Of a DNA stretch of 64,000 nt, positions 1-15,029 are shown piece after piece. The notes below the pieces were generated by a model. It saw nothing but the letters and a program-made list of their open reading frames with translations, was not told where the DNA came from and ran no database searches. Position numbers and translations under genes: made by a program. The DNA is taken from contig JABANP010000002.1 of assembly GCA_013115135.1 (NCBI GenBank), forward strand, positions 1 to 64,000. The letters run 5' to 3'. The first letter of the stretch is position 1, and the number at the start of each line of letters is the position of its first letter. Origin of the DNA: Perkinsus olseni. Taxonomy: Eukaryota; Perkinsozoa; Perkinsida; Perkinsidae.

Positions 1-1494
1 GCCTTCCTCTAGACATACCATCAACTTCGGTGCCACGCATGCGCACATCACACTGCACGCATATACGACGCGGATTCCCGCAGTCAAGGATCATCAACCC
101 TCGATATCGGCTGGCACGGGTCCCTCCTATCCGACTCTCCCACTTGCGAAACCAGCTTGCCTTCAGCGAATTACCGAGTGGTTTATCTACGTTACAACCG
201 GCACGGAGAGATGACATATCACGTTGAGCGCACAGCGGGACGCCTAGTGTCCCAGTTGTACCCTCCACGCTAGCAGGCTAGTGCCGTGAACAGCGGCTCG
301 AGACGTCAGGTGCTCCATGACGGTTCGAGAAGCGTTACCCTTCTGAGGCTTTTAACTTTTTCAATCGAGGTCTTCGAGAGGTAAATTTGACCCGCGGAAC
401 CGCGATTGCTTGCAGCATCGCCTTCGGCCGCGGGACAGTTTGCCTTCGCGTCAGCCTCGCTGTGGACCCGACCGACGCCAGCGGGGTGCCGCACCTCGTC
501 CGATCTCGGAGACCGGAAGTTTCAACTGCGGATGATCAGTTGGACCTTTTGTTAATGTCGATTTCTCCCCACGTCTTCGGAGGGGTCATGTGGATCTTCC
601 TAGCTCTCCTGTGGCTTCCTCCTGAAACCCCGCTGTACAGGTAGGCCAGGTGGTTAGCATTCTTCCGACGTCGATAGCCTGATCTGAATATCAGTACCGC
701 GTAATCGGCTGTTGCTGGAATAGTCATGTAGCCCTCCCCGTCTTCAGTCACGCTCGCTACCTAGGGCCCAGTCAACCCGAGAGCGCCACCGTCTGGCTAC
801 TGGCACCCCTCGAGAATAGGACACTCGTTGTATTGCGGGAATATTGGTCAACAAAGGACGCTCTTACTCCGAGTACAGAGTGGCTCTCACCACCACGACG
901 ACGTCGACAGCACTCGATGCCGGAGAGTACGTATGCCAAATCAACAGCTGTCTTTCGTGATGTATCTTCATTCCTCCCCTTCAGGGATTCTTTGGGGTTG
1001 ATAGACGTCAAGGTGGTTGTTCAAGAGGGTTCGGAAGAGTAGCTCACGGCGGCTCTACGAAAGCTGACTCAGCTTAGTCTGGTTCGTCATTCACCTCAGG
1101 TTCGACATGTACTGGGTCGAACGTACATTTCAGAACGGTGAGCTCGATATTATCTATTTCAAGATGTATTCCCCGCGTGGGCTCTGGAAGGGTGAGCGCG
1201 CGGGTTTCCTCCGGCTACTCTAGTCGACTCTCAGCCTAAACCGCCGTTTGCAACCCCCGAGAATTGTATTTCTCAGGAAATCTGTCGAGTACAGCATCTC
1301 CAATCTTAACGGTATCTGAGGTCCTACCTGGATCCAACGACTATGAGAGTGTCGATTCCACCTTCGTCCCGGGTAAGTACCACCAACAAGGTGGGGATGC
1401 CTTGTCCTCAGCCCAGCTATGCCACACTTCTAAGGCTTTCGAAAATTTCACTTGTGGCTGGGTTGGCCACCTGGTTTCGCCCTATTTCTCCGAA

Positions 1495-1523
1495 TCAGAT
1501 AGCTAGATAGCTGAGCTATCTGA
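1495..1523. repeat. Perfect hairpin
   Basis: Two exact 10-bp inverted arms (TCAGATAGCT and AGCTATCTGA) separated by 9 nt. It lies about 70 bp from a second perfect hairpin. Function unknown. Confidence 0.7.
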
Positions 1524-1593
1524 TAGCACAGCAAATTTCCATCCGCTACTTAGTAATCGTAGACTGATAAATCGACACTCTCACTGAGAGACT

Positions 1594-1618
1594 GAGTCCT
1601 GAGAGACTCTCAGGACTC
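1594..1618. repeat. Perfect hairpin
   Basis: Two exact 12-bp inverted arms (GAGTCCTGAGAG and CTCTCAGGACTC) around a single A. Function unknown. Confidence 0.75.
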
Positions 1619-1769
1619 CAAGCTGACTGGAAGAACTTTTCCCTCCGGTGTCTTTGAACTCCGCAGATTTCCTTAAATTTTAAGGAGTTCTGGGAAGTAG
1701 CTTCGCACGCTCATGTCATCGCTAGGGAGCTGGTACGCGATTCTATGGAGCTCATTAACAGCTTTATGC

Positions 1770-2330
1770 CTAGGCAACACTCTGAGAGCCTTGAAATGAG
1801 ACTCCTCGTTGTGCCGTTATACCCATGGGACGCTCGAAAGTTGCTGCTAGATCAGTCGAGATCTTTAAGAATGGGAGAAGAGGTCGAGTTTCAGTCTTAC
1901 TTTGAGAGATGTGCTCTAAGTAAGCAATATATTCCTCAGGAGTCGGTTCGATAGCAGTTGGCCTCAAGAGTGGTGACACGAAGGAGGATAAGTACAGCTC
2001 GGGAATGTACAACTTCCACTCCTCCATCACCATTGTGAACCGTACCTCTTCAGAGTCTACACCCCCGGTATGCACGAGAGAAAAACGCCGCTCAGTGAAC
2101 TCTACAAGTAAAGTCTCTACAACTGCGCTGTATCCGAGGCCTTTACCCTTCTGAGGTGATCTCAGGTACAGCTCGGAAACCGGCTGGGAAGAATTTCTGG
2201 GGAAAGATCCAGAGCTGCCAAGGCTGGCTAAGAATGTCCGAGTTGCTAGGGACGGACGCTGGGCGGTCTGGAGGATTGACAAAACAGACGTGACAGGCTC
2301 GGTACGCTTTCTAGCGGCGTGAAAATGCTC
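1770..2330 (-). CDS. Uncharacterised protein, partial
   Basis: An open frame of about 180 codons with no recognised family. A 45-nt GT-AG intron inside it (donor GTAAAG, acceptor TTGTAG) can be removed without changing frame, leaving a C-terminal part that contains EEVRFTMVMEEWKLYIP and PTPEEYIAYLEHI and looks protein-like. No ATG is in a convincing place, so the 5' end is open. It vaguely resembles in layout the C-terminal halves of the secreted paralogues at 55-57.6 kb, but I cannot support homology. It could also be noncoding. Confidence 0.3.
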   Translation of the reverse strand, partial: EHFHAARKRTEPVTSVLSILQTAQRPSLATRTFLASLGSSGSFPRNSSQPVSELYLRSPQKGKGLGYSAVVETLLVEFTERRFSLVHTGGVDSEEVRFTMVMEEWKLYIPELYLSSFVSPLLRPTAIEPTPEEYIAYLEHISQSKTETRPLLPFLKISTDLAATFERPMGITAQRGVSFQGSQSVA

Positions 2331-2565
2331 CTTCAGTTATGGACCTCAGCCAATAGAGGCGAGCTGGCAATGGTGAGTCTGACTCAACCGGAGGCGAGAG
2401 CAAGAGAGGTCACACGCGGGGCAGGAAGCCTCGGTAAGCTTTTAGGGGAGCGCTCGAGTGCTTGAGATTCTCATTAGGAGTAGCACAGCTCTGATCAGCA
2501 TGAGATAAGCAGACCCTTAAGGAGAGTCTTTTTCGTCTCATTTTCATGTTTTTTCTTAGGTGATT

Positions 2566-4988
2566 ATGAGCCTTCCCCCTCCGGAAGCTTTCTCGCTTAT
2601 ACCGCCAACTACGTCAATGACTCGAGGTCTGCCCCCGCATCCTGTACCCATCGACTCCTCTACGTAACCCAAGTTACCGATGTGGCGAATGCTCCGCTGG
2701 TGGGTTTCATTCCTCAATCAGGAATCCTGACGAGGCTTCGTAGTTCCCTTCACGCGAGATCCTTCAATCATCATCATCGTCGTCAACCGCTCGCTGCTAT
2801 GCCTGAGCTTCTTCAGGACTTTCCTGTGTCTGCTCCCGGCCAGCTCGTCACCGATTTTGGCTGGGTCGAAGGTCTCCCGAATACTCTGTGGTGGACCATC
2901 CAGGATGCTTTCCACAGCAACACGTGAGCCTGGCGGTTACTCGAGGATCCAATTCTGAGCATTCCTCCTCAATACAGGTTCGTGAGAACTATTGGAAGCC
3001 CTTTCGGATGCACACTGAGGCTGGCGGTGCCTTGTACGACGTGGGTGATGGCTTACCAGGCTGATGGGGGCAGCTACATATACGGCAGCGACACCATGGG
3101 GAGGTACCCGCTAACCCTTCTCTCCAGGCCTGATGGTCGCTGGGATTCCTGAAGTCTCTAGGAAACTGGACTCGGATTGACGCTGTGAAGCTTATTCGTT
3201 TACAAAAATTTGTGTCTCTGGATGTCGTGAGTGGGTCTACGATCTCGACGTTGATGTGTGTGGCTTAGAGCCGTCACGAGTTGTGTGACCGTCACGGTGT
3301 GATACGTAATGTAGAGTATGCCAGTAGTCTTCACTGCGGAGCTGCTTCTCCCTTATTCCAGAACACCGTCTCTCGTCGCTGTGGACACGGTGACGGGGGA
3401 AGTAGTCGGTGAGCTTCCCCTGCCCTACGATGTCGCCGCGGACACGCTAGTCACTACTGAGCTCGAGTGGGACGTCCGGCCTGGGCACCGATGCCGCGGG
3501 ATGCTTTACCAACGACGACGGCCTGAGGATGACGTGGTGGTTTCTGGCCCTCTGGTCGTCAGTCTCCACGGTGGACCCTGTGAAGGGATCCGTCCAATCG
3601 ATAAGGTCGGTATTTACTCGAGGTAAGCAACCTGACGGACAAGTCCTCATTGCATTCAATGTCCATCGAGGCGTCCTTCCTTTTGTCGCAGGTATCGAGA
3701 CGTCCTCGAACAAGGGTATCAAGTACTTGTCCCAGCCACGAGCGGCACCCTCGGATTCGGTGACTCGTGGAGCAGGGCGATCATCGGACATGTTGGTAGG
3801 GGGAGGGTGCATTACCCAACCTGAGCCCACTTCCCAAATCAGGCCAACGAGACGTCGATGAAGTCGCGTCTGGCTCTCAGTACGTTCTCAGGCAGACACA
3901 CGTCGATCGTGTGAGCCTCGTTGGAAGCAGCTACGGCGCGTAAGTTTCGTCACCCGCTGACTGCCGTCGGCTCCGGGCTTACACGCGCAATATCCCGCTG
4001 CAGTAGGTGTAGTTGTAGAACACAACATAAGTAGACTGGGCTCATAGTGAACGAGATAGAGCAGATAGAAAGGTGGAGTAGTTGAGAGAATGGAGTGATA
4101 ATGCGAGGCTAGTATGAGCACAGTTCCTTTGTGTTATGTAGCCAGTGCACACGCGAATGGTGTCGACCTTACGTCCATCATGAAGGTACCTGGCCTTGAG
4201 ATCGGCCATGTATCATCCTTATATATTCAAGAGTGTAGTGGCGAGGTACCCCTGGGTGGAAACTAGATGGAACGGAGCTACGACAGGTGGGTCGATTCTG
4301 CGATTGGTGTGTGACTTGTGCTCATAATGTCAGGTGACTTCACCTTTGAAGACGAGCTATGGGCGGGCAAATCTCAGAGTACGACCTGGCCCGAGCCAGC
4401 CGGGTTGAAACTGTCCGACGTTCTCGTCCAGCAGGGTTTAAGGCTGCTTGAAGTGCCTCTGCTCCTCATGCATGGTAACGACAGGTCAGGGCCGCTAGTG
4501 CAGAGCTTAGTCAAGGGTCGCTGATTGAACTTAAACGAAATCGCAAAACAAAAACATAATCAAAACATGCTGAAATTAGACCCCCTGTGTAAATGGTCAT
4601 AAAGATCACACGAGGGAATGTGAGATGAGCCCAGCGCATGGGCCTTGACGACAGTCTCGAGAATGAGATATCGTAAAGACAGGTACCGATGACGACATCT
4701 GTCCCGTCTCCAACAGCAAGATGCTTTTCAATGTGTTGACCAACCAGGTGAACGTATCTGACGTAAAGCTCGAGGACTTGAATCTGGAGTTGGTGATCTT
4801 CCCTGGCCAGAGGCATGGATTTGGAGGAAATGCCGCCTGGGAGGCTGATGCTCGGCAACTAGATTGGATTCGCAAAGTAAGCGTCACTGATTCGCACCTC
4901 CCCTCATTCCTGCCTGTTGTATCAGTTCATGCCCGTCCAGCCTGAACGGGTCGATGTCCCCATCGAGTCCGGTTATCCTTTTGGGTGA
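2566..4988 (+). CDS. S9-family serine peptidase (acylaminoacyl/dipeptidyl peptidase-like)
   Basis: An alpha/beta-hydrolase of the prolyl oligopeptidase family S9, which cleaves oligopeptides. All C-terminal family landmarks are present in order: the oxyanion-side motif SLHGGP near 3570, a GYQVLVPATSGTLGFGDSW strand, the nucleophile motif GSSYG near 3920-3935, the TGDFTFEDELW segment near 4330, LLLMHGTDDDICPVSNSKM with the likely catalytic Asp, and FPGQRHGF with the catalytic His near 4800. Supported introns are 3623-3691, 3796-3842, 4475-4682 (208 bp, unusually long here) and 4877-4925; the stop is at 4986-4988. The exon after 3939 is not fixed. The N-terminal propeller part (2566-3350) is only roughly placed and its start codon is uncertain. 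Cell location cannot be told. Confidence 0.75.
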
Positions 4989-6116
4989 ATCAGTGCTTCC
5001 TGCACGCTTCATCAAAGTTCGATCATCAGAACCCATATCTTTCTTCATATTTTTTCCGCAATTTTCTTTCATTAAGTCTCGGGAGAAGGTCCCACATGAA
5101 GCCAGATGACTCATTCATATGGCAGAGTAATTCATTGTCGAGTTTGCGGAGCTGGGCCCCAACCGTTAGGGTATAGCGACGGTAGTCGATTCACCTGGAA
5201 GGTACTAGATTCACCATAGAGATGATTTATCATCAACAACGAGCCACTGTTTTCGCTTCGTGAAGTATCATAACTTTCTTCCGTTTAGCGGAACAAGGTG
5301 GTTTTGATTTTTCAACGGAAGCCGTTGAAATATCAAACCACTCCTTGCTGCAGGATCCGGCGACAACGAGTCATTCCCCGATATGAGTAAGCCCAGTATT
5401 AGAGTCTCTCATTGAGCGACATAACTCACGTTGGGAAGGCTCTGCCCGGCAGGGTGGTATCGTGCGAAACTAAAACCGTTCAAGAGAGGGGGCTTCTCGC
5501 CTGACTAGGGCCAGGGTAGTTGACCCTACCTCAGGCGACCGCTCACTTCCACAACGCCATGGTTCGCTGAGGACTAGCTGCTCCTGTCGAGCGAAGTCCA
5601 TGCAAGCTCTGCTAGTCTTGGCGAAATGTACAAAAAGCGCTTCATACGCTCCTAACCTGCGCCTCCTGTGTACCATAACATAGCTGGCTACCTAACCGAT
5701 ACTTCACCTCGTTTATTGTCATTTTTCTACGACTAATCCTGTTGAGCAGCCTTCTTGTGTGGCTGAGGCCTCTCGGACCGAAGGAGGACCGAAACAACCT
5801 GTCCGATGCGATGCGATTGTTCTTCATCACGTTGGCCCAACTTCGAAAAAGAGAGCACACATGAAAAGAATCCGAAATAGAGGGGCAATTAGGATTGAGC
5901 CGTGTCGGTATCCGGTTGATACACCAACCGCTGTGAAAAGTCACTTAACTTGGCGAGGCTGCCCTCGACATTTCTACCGTATCAAGATTGAACGAAATGA
6001 CCTTAATTTTACAATCAGCTGAGCGAGACTTCCCAGCAAAGATCTTCTCCACTACGCACAACACGGAACTCCATCAAGGATCGAGAGAAGATACATGCAT
6101 GATATCAATACGTCAC
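4989..6116. other. Convergent intergenic stretch
   Basis: Lies between the 3' ends of the S9 peptidase (+) and the UDP-galactopyranose mutase (-). No frame with family motifs, RNA gene or clear repeat was seen. Confidence 0.5.
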
Positions 6117-9092
<2,976 letters not shown>

Positions 9093-9163
9093 GGTCCTAT
9101 CGGGATTCGAACCCGAGTCGCTGGATTCAAAGTCCAGAGTGCTAACCACTACACTATAGGACC
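9093..9163 (-). tRNA. tRNA-Gln (anticodon TTG)
   Basis: Nearly identical to the intronic copy at 7.8 kb (one D-loop base differs). Here the mature 3' end is followed at once by TTTT, a normal Pol III terminator, so this is the conventional free-standing copy. Confidence 0.95.
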
Positions 9164-9553
9164 TCTGAATCACTCGCGTTGAAATTGGCGAGGTATCCAG
9201 GAGGGAAGACATCGTAACTTACCGAACCTACGTCGAACGATCTCATAGTGGTGCGATCCACAGCGTTGACGAACCCATCCGAAACTAAATGACTGACAGG
9301 GGGTCCGAACCCTGGAGCTCTGGCGAACAGAATAGCTATTTACCAGTCGGAAATTCCGATGAACTCAAATGCGAATTCTCTTCGACGCCACTTGATTTCT
9401 TCAAGGTGGCCGCTGGGAATTCTCGCAGTCTACGTTCTTCACAACCCATCGGCCCTAGTCGTACACCTACGTCCGCAGCATAGTAAACGGTACCAGCACG
9501 CATCCGTGCCCTCACCGATGACAACTCCAGAACAAAAGCAGAGCATCGAAACC

Positions 9554-9913
9554 TCATTGAACCGACGTATCATCGGCAGCGGTGTCTTCATCATCGTCTC
9601 GGAGGATTCCCATCGTTCGGCCGTCCTTCTTCGTCCACTCCTCTTCACTAAGAACAACTCAACCATCACGACTTGGAACGACTCCGGGCACCACAGAGGG
9701 CGCAGCGACATCACGATCAGAGCAGCATGATGCACACCTAGACGACTCTCCTCTATCCTCCCTCTCCGCGCTCTCGTCGGGTCGCCTCTCGACTACACCA
9801 AAGCGTTCTTGGCGCCTGGCCCTCCGAGCTAGCTCCTCCTCGTCCACTTCGACCCGGCCTCCCACCGGAGACCGACTTCGAGAGCGCTGACGTCTAAGGA
9901 GGCATAATCGTTG
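9554..9913 (-). CDS. SR-rich protein with SARNP/Tho1-like RRQERFG motif, 5' end missing
   Basis: Two exons are supported: 9738-9893 and 9554-9647, joined in frame across a 90-bp intron (donor GTGTGC, acceptor GTTCTTAG). The encoded segment starts RRQRSRSRSPVGGRVEVDEE, then EEELARRARRQERFG, and ends in an acidic tail DDDEDTAADDTSVQ before a TGA. The RARRQERFG stretch resembles the conserved motif of SAP-domain ribonucleoproteins (SARNP/Tho1), which bind mRNA export factors; that link rests on one short motif. A SAP domain upstream was not found, so the gene probably has further 5' exons. Confidence 0.45.
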
Positions 9914-10703
9914 CTCAAATATTAAAAACACTCAGCCGTTGAGGAAATGCAAGAGCGCAAGTTTATCACTGGCCCGCTCACCGCCTGTTCCCTCGAGGTC
10001 TCAAGTCGATGCCCCGCGGTGCTAGCTTGTGACCCTCGCTGTCGTAGCCTTTCTTGTTCAGACTCTGGCGGTAAAATTGTGACTGAAGGACAACACCGGG
10101 CTGCTGTCCTTCATGATAAAGACGGCACCTACATCTCGCCAAGTCCGACCGGGTTGTTTGACGTCCTTGTCCGTCGCTAGCCGGAATGATAGTCGAAATG
10201 GCTTCTTCCCTGTGAGCTCAATCAGTTCACTCAGTATCCACGGTTCATCCGCTTTCGTTGTTGTGGGATGCTGAGAGGAACACCGATCGAGTCCCCAAGC
10301 AATGCAAGGGCAACAGCCTCGCCGAAACCCCAGGAGCGATAGCTAGAGGTGTCAGAATGTGTCAAGCCCCGGTTACCTCCAAAGCCCTCTTCGCCCGCTC
10401 CTCACTACCGCACCGAACGTTGCAGGAATGATCATCCAGCCACTCGACGCCAATCTCCTCCTCTGACGCGGCGGCCATATCGATATCACCTTCCGTGGTC
10501 GCAGTGCCGCTGCAAAGGTCCGCAAAGTACCTAGGGGGCCGCTTCTTCCTGACAGAGGTAGTGCCATGCTACATCGAGATCTCCGAAGTGTTCATCTTCG
10601 TTACTCCAAAGACATGTAACTAAATAGTAACGACCACCTCCTGTACGTGATTCAGCGAAAGTCCGCAGGAGATTGTAGATGAAACCGAAGCCCTGACGAG
10701 ATG

Positions 10704-11178
10704 CTAGATCAGAGCGCTCTCCTCGACCCCACCAGACGCATGGGCCGGGCTTACTTTATCTGGAATGGCGGTGGAGCCATCTCGGGGCTCCCAGCGTTTA
10801 TTGCGATTGCTCATCTCACCAGCAGCGGGCGCATCCTCGGTGGAAGGGGAATCATCGACGACATCAGAATACATTATTAACCGCTTGATAACTCGCATTA
10901 AGCACTACACGCGACGGCAGATGGGAGTAAAACTATAGAGGCGAGAGCATCAATAATAACAGGTGAAATCATACTTGTGCGATGGGTCGAATCTACCCTC
11001 GGATAAATTAGATAACTGCGTGCCTGAGCCAAACGAATTCGGCCGACGGTGCAATACTGCCAATAATCCCATGGCCCCCCCATCACCGGCTGGAGATCGC
11101 GAAGGGTCGGCTGCCCCCGTCGCAACAACACTCACAGCGACGTATCCAAACCCCAAATACCGAGTGACGTATGCCTGA
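10704..11178 (-). CDS. Uncharacterised multi-exon gene, partial
   Basis: Minus-strand pieces look coding in composition and are bounded by splice signals: one contains LQPVMGGPWDYWQY, the next FYSHLPSRVVLNASYQAVNN after a CTATAG acceptor, and the last KRWEPRDGSTAIPDK just before a GTAAGC donor. I recognise no family and could not fix start, stop or all introns. It may belong with the exons at 11.24-11.93 kb. Confidence 0.3.
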
Positions 11179-11239
11179 GCACTACCTCAGGAGCCTCCCC
11201 TTCCTTGGAGGAGGGCTATCGCTTCAGTGAGCAGCTTTA

Positions 11240-11930
11240 TCGCAGTAGCTCGATCATCGAAGTCGATAGCGCTGGCCGCGTGCTGGGAGGAAAAATTGAG
11301 GACCGGACTGTCCTCCCAAAAGGCCTACGTGGCACTTCTTTTTCGCCTCCTGCATTTGGGTTGGTGTAGGCCTCTTCTGAGGAACCGCGGCGCTCTCGTG
11401 CGAGTTCATACCACTCCTCTGCCAAATTACGCTCACTCATACAGCCAGAGGTGCGCTTTTCTACTTCTGGCCGTCCACTGACTGCCTCCTGGCCTCCCTT
11501 CTCCCCCGGAGGCGCCTCCACCGTCGTTGCGCCAGACGAATTCAAGGATACTGCATAGTTGAAGGACCCTGAAGCCCAAGATCACATACTCGAGTCGTCT
11601 TCCATACCCTGATGCAAAGGTCTATTACCACTCGTCGCGCTAGTGCTGGCGGGTGCTGCCGTCGTGGACTCGTCCGACGGTACTCCTGTTGTTGACGTAG
11701 CTGGACCATCATCGCTATAATGGAAAGCACCCCGCGGACCCGACGAAGGCGCTGAACGATGAGACTGACTATCTTGAGTTCGCCGACCTTCCTAGTAGTA
11801 CCACTGGCCTTGGGCGGCTGAGGTGCAGCGGTCGACTCGCTCGTCTCACTGCTTCCGGGAGGGCCCGGTTGGGGAGTCGATCCCTCCTTCAAGCACTTGT
11901 TGATATATACCGCCTTGAATTTTGCGTATC
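11240..11930 (-). CDS. Uncharacterised Ser/Thr/Pro-rich gene, partial
   Basis: Minus-strand stretches with strongly biased composition: one after a CTTCTTCAG acceptor near 11930 (YAKFKAVYINKCLKEG, then Pro/Ser-rich), one near 11.60-11.71 kb (DDGPATSTTGVPSDESTT), and one near 11.3-11.55 kb (MSERNLAEEWYELARERRG). Splice joins between them could not be made consistent in frame. No family recognised. Confidence 0.35.
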
Positions 11931-13111
11931 TGAAGAAGCACTCAATGTGAATCGAACCCACGCCCTTCGGTGGAAGAATCCATCCCTCTCCCCACCACAC
12001 TACTTTCGCTTTTCCTCTAAATCTGGCGGTAATGTGCCTTTGTCGTCGACCTGCACTCCCTCCAGTACATCGAAAAACAAGGAAGCGACATAAAACTTCA
12101 TACTCGTGGCTGACGTTATCTCTCCTGACCAAAGAATGCACTAAGCCGGGATCGAACCGCGGGCCTCGCTGAGCACCGATCGTCAACCATTACCACTCCG
12201 ATCTTCGTTATCAGCATGACCGAAGACGCTGATACAAAAGTCCTCTAACTTCCGAGGGCCGTCTTCTAATGCCTGCCCCAGTTGTGCCTTCTCCTTCTCG
12301 CAGACGTCCAGTAGAGATACTAGGGTCTGGCAAGCGGGCGGGTGGTATTCACACACCCTGGAACGCAGTTCAGAATAACAACTATTATTTTCACGTTGAT
12401 TTTGACCCCACTAGAATAGATGAGCCCAGATGTTGCTAGGGTTGCTGTCAAATTCATTATTCAGCCAACCAGACAGCGGTTTCGAGGACCTATCGGAACT
12501 TCGAACCCTGCAACGACGCCAAGTCGGAACGGCGTGTATATCGATGAATCTTGGCAAAGGCAGGCAGAGTATCATTCAGAGTGACTATATGCCGATCTTG
12601 TACGACTCGGACCCAGCGGAGAAGCAGAATAATGAGGGGACTCGTACTACAACACTCGAAAGGTCGGACCACCATCTGGCTTCAATGGTTATTGAAACAA
12701 TCACTATCAACAATCACTTTTCATACAATAGTTTGGTTATACCCCTACTCGAAATAGACTACCGCCCACTACTACCCCGTCCAACGCTTTATCGTAACCC
12801 GCCTGTTGCCGAGCCGCCATGAGGGACTCTGCTACATACAGACGACAGTAGAACGACACTAGAGGGTATCTGGAGGAGGTGTGGGAGACGACACGGGTAG
12901 TCCCAGTAGTAGTACTGATTGTCTAGCTCCTCTGCCCGCTTGAGATAGGGTATCCATTTACGGCCAGAGGGTGGTACGGTTGTTGATAGGGACATGAGGG
13001 AAAATGCCACACTGTGTGGGAGCAATAGTCATGTCCGACCACTAATGCCTGGTAATCTTACACTCATCAAGACTGTCACCCAAGTTGTTACCCAGGTTCG
13101 ATCCCGCAAAA

Positions 13112-13326
13112 GGGTCCCAGTGGAGGCACTCACTGGTCCCGGTGGAGGCACTCGGTAAAAAAAGATAGTTTTTGAAGGGGAACGCGGGCCTACGGCCCGC
13201 ATAGTCCCAATAACGTCTTATGACCCCTCCCGCAGTTAAAATAGACTCGCGCAAGTCTACACTTGAACCGCTGCGCGCATCATTTATTATGGAAAAATGA
13301 CCGGTGCCGGGATCGAACCAGAGACC
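13112..13326 (-). repeat. 215-bp dispersed element, copy A
   Basis: Inverted relative to copy B at 16824-17038, equal length, roughly 90% identical by eye. Read on the minus strand it begins with a tRNA T-arm/B-box-like piece (GGTTCGATCCCGGCACC) followed by TTTTT, then a body with a GCGGGCC/GGCCCGC hairpin and a T7/A7 run. This layout suggests a tRNA-derived SINE-like element (inference). Confidence 0.75.
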
Positions 13327-13357
13327 TTATCCGACCTTGCGTCAATCTATACTATAA

Positions 13358-13398
13358 CTAGCAGAACCCGTCGCTTCGCTCCGGGGGTTCTCTAGCTC
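13358..13398. repeat. Dispersed hairpin repeat, copy 1
   Basis: Shares the core AGAACCCGTCGCTTCGCTCC with 14362-14401. The ends AGAACCC and GGGTTCT can pair. A similar CTCGCTGCGCTCG palindrome follows at about 13420. Confidence 0.6.
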
Positions 13399-13399
13399 T

Positions 13400-14361
13400 T
13401 AGTCAGAGGGACCATGTCCCTCGCTGCGCTCGGGGAATAGACAGTGCATCTCCGTGAGGGATCAATCGAAAAGGCCAGCACGGAGGACAGTGCGTGACAG
13501 TCCCGTGGTTGGAGGAATCGATATGCTTACGGCTGGAATCATAAGTTTATCTTCCCATCACGTGGTATCTTCGAGCGTTACAGTGAAGGAACTAATAGAT
13601 GCGACCGGTGGGTGATTGTGGCAATTCAAGCAAGATGGCAATAATCAAGCATAGCAGACTCGCTCGTTCAGCCAGAAGAATTGTTAAGCAAGAACGGCGG
13701 TGATTCAAACAAGGTTGCAGATCTTCCGCAAAAAGTCAAAGAACTGGCTCGGGTCGGTTTCGAACAGGGTACTATCCGGATACGGGTAGTGGTCCGAAGG
13801 AGACTTCAAGAAATCCAAGATTTGAGCACTTTCGGCTGTCAGTCGACAGCTGCGTCTATGGCCGATTCATTCAGCACTCTTAGGCCTATACGCGTTGCCC
13901 CCGCCGGTGGGCGGCTGGCTACAAAGTATAGACCGACCTTGACACACACGCACGACGTGCGTCCCCCTTCCTGGTGACCGATAGTGGCACGTCCATGTCA
14001 ATGCACATCCTCATACAACCTCCTCATATGCGTTTTTACGATAACTTGGGTCTCAAACGTGTTTTCTTTACCAGTATAGATTTCCAGTGGGCCCAACTCA
14101 CTCCCCTCAACTCGAGGGCCGTGACGAGTTGTCACTGACGACCCCCACGAGACGCTGCTTGGCAGCATCGCTGCTCAGTCAACATGGCATCCATCAGCAG
14201 CCAATGTGAACCTGACCCGGCAATTGTCATATCAGGTGAGGCTCTGTGCTGCTGGTCATGCCTTCTCGGGCAGTCCTTACGCGGGCCGTGTATAGGGCTA
14301 TGGGTTAACGTCCATGAAACCTGGGCATAACTTATGAGTCGAGTCGAGTCATTGACACAAG
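13400..14361. other. Gene-poor stretch in the repeat zone
   Basis: Only weak frames. One plus-strand frame at 13681-13977 has no family features and crosses a tRNA-like GGTTTCGAAC piece, so I do not call it a gene. Confidence 0.4.
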
Positions 14362-14401
14362 CTAGCAGAACCCGTCGCTTCGCTCCGGAGTTCTGTAGCT
14401 C
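14362..14401. repeat. Dispersed hairpin repeat, copy 2
   Basis: Second copy of the 40-bp hairpin repeat at 13358-13398, same orientation, about 1 kb apart. Confidence 0.6.
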
Positions 14402-15029
14402 GTTCGCGCTTGTGCGCATGTTCACACCAGTAACGAAACTGCGATTGAGAGTGTAGTTGAAATTGGGCGAAGTGAGCACAGGGGCTATACCAGCTCCTCG
14501 TAGATCGAAACCTCTCGAAAGACCCAATTGGACCGACGTTGTAAGTATACGTCCTTAAGAGCTTCAATGGGGAGGGTCGCGGTGAATTTAGTCGGATGAA
14601 GTTGGGAGGTTTGAAGCCGACCTTGTCGGCATCACGATTCGTGATTCACGAAGGCGATTGATCGACTGACAATCGCGACTCCGGCTGCGCGTTAAACCGT
14701 CTCGTGATGAGGCGTCTGGGCAGCAGGCTGAAGGCCATACTGAAGCTGGTGTATACACCTTCCAAAGATAGCATCGGTAACTCAAAGGCTGGTGTGGCCG
14801 TGCGAACTGCCTAGGCTCACGATATCGAGGCTAAACTGCAAGTACCTTGTCACTCGAGACGCCCTGGAAGCGGCCAGGTCCCGCTGATAGCACAGTCGAT
14901 GTGTTGCGGTCTTTGATTCTAAGGTGCGATCTTTAGGCTGTTCTTTCCGCGATTTCGTTCCCACAGCGTCTGCTCTCCGGTTTCTCTGTGAACTTGATGC
15001 GCACAGTGGCGTGTGGAAGCTTGTTAGTG

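Larger units (their letters stand above)
1..1769. other. No gene recognised
   Basis: Only short overlapping frames without family motifs are visible. Two perfect hairpins near 1.5-1.6 kb are listed separately. Nothing else can be supported. Confidence 0.5.

Noticed and set aside
12484..12510. A tRNA-Gln-like scrap (CCTATCGGAACTTCGAACCC).
   Set aside because: Too short and degenerate to call; no stem can be formed.
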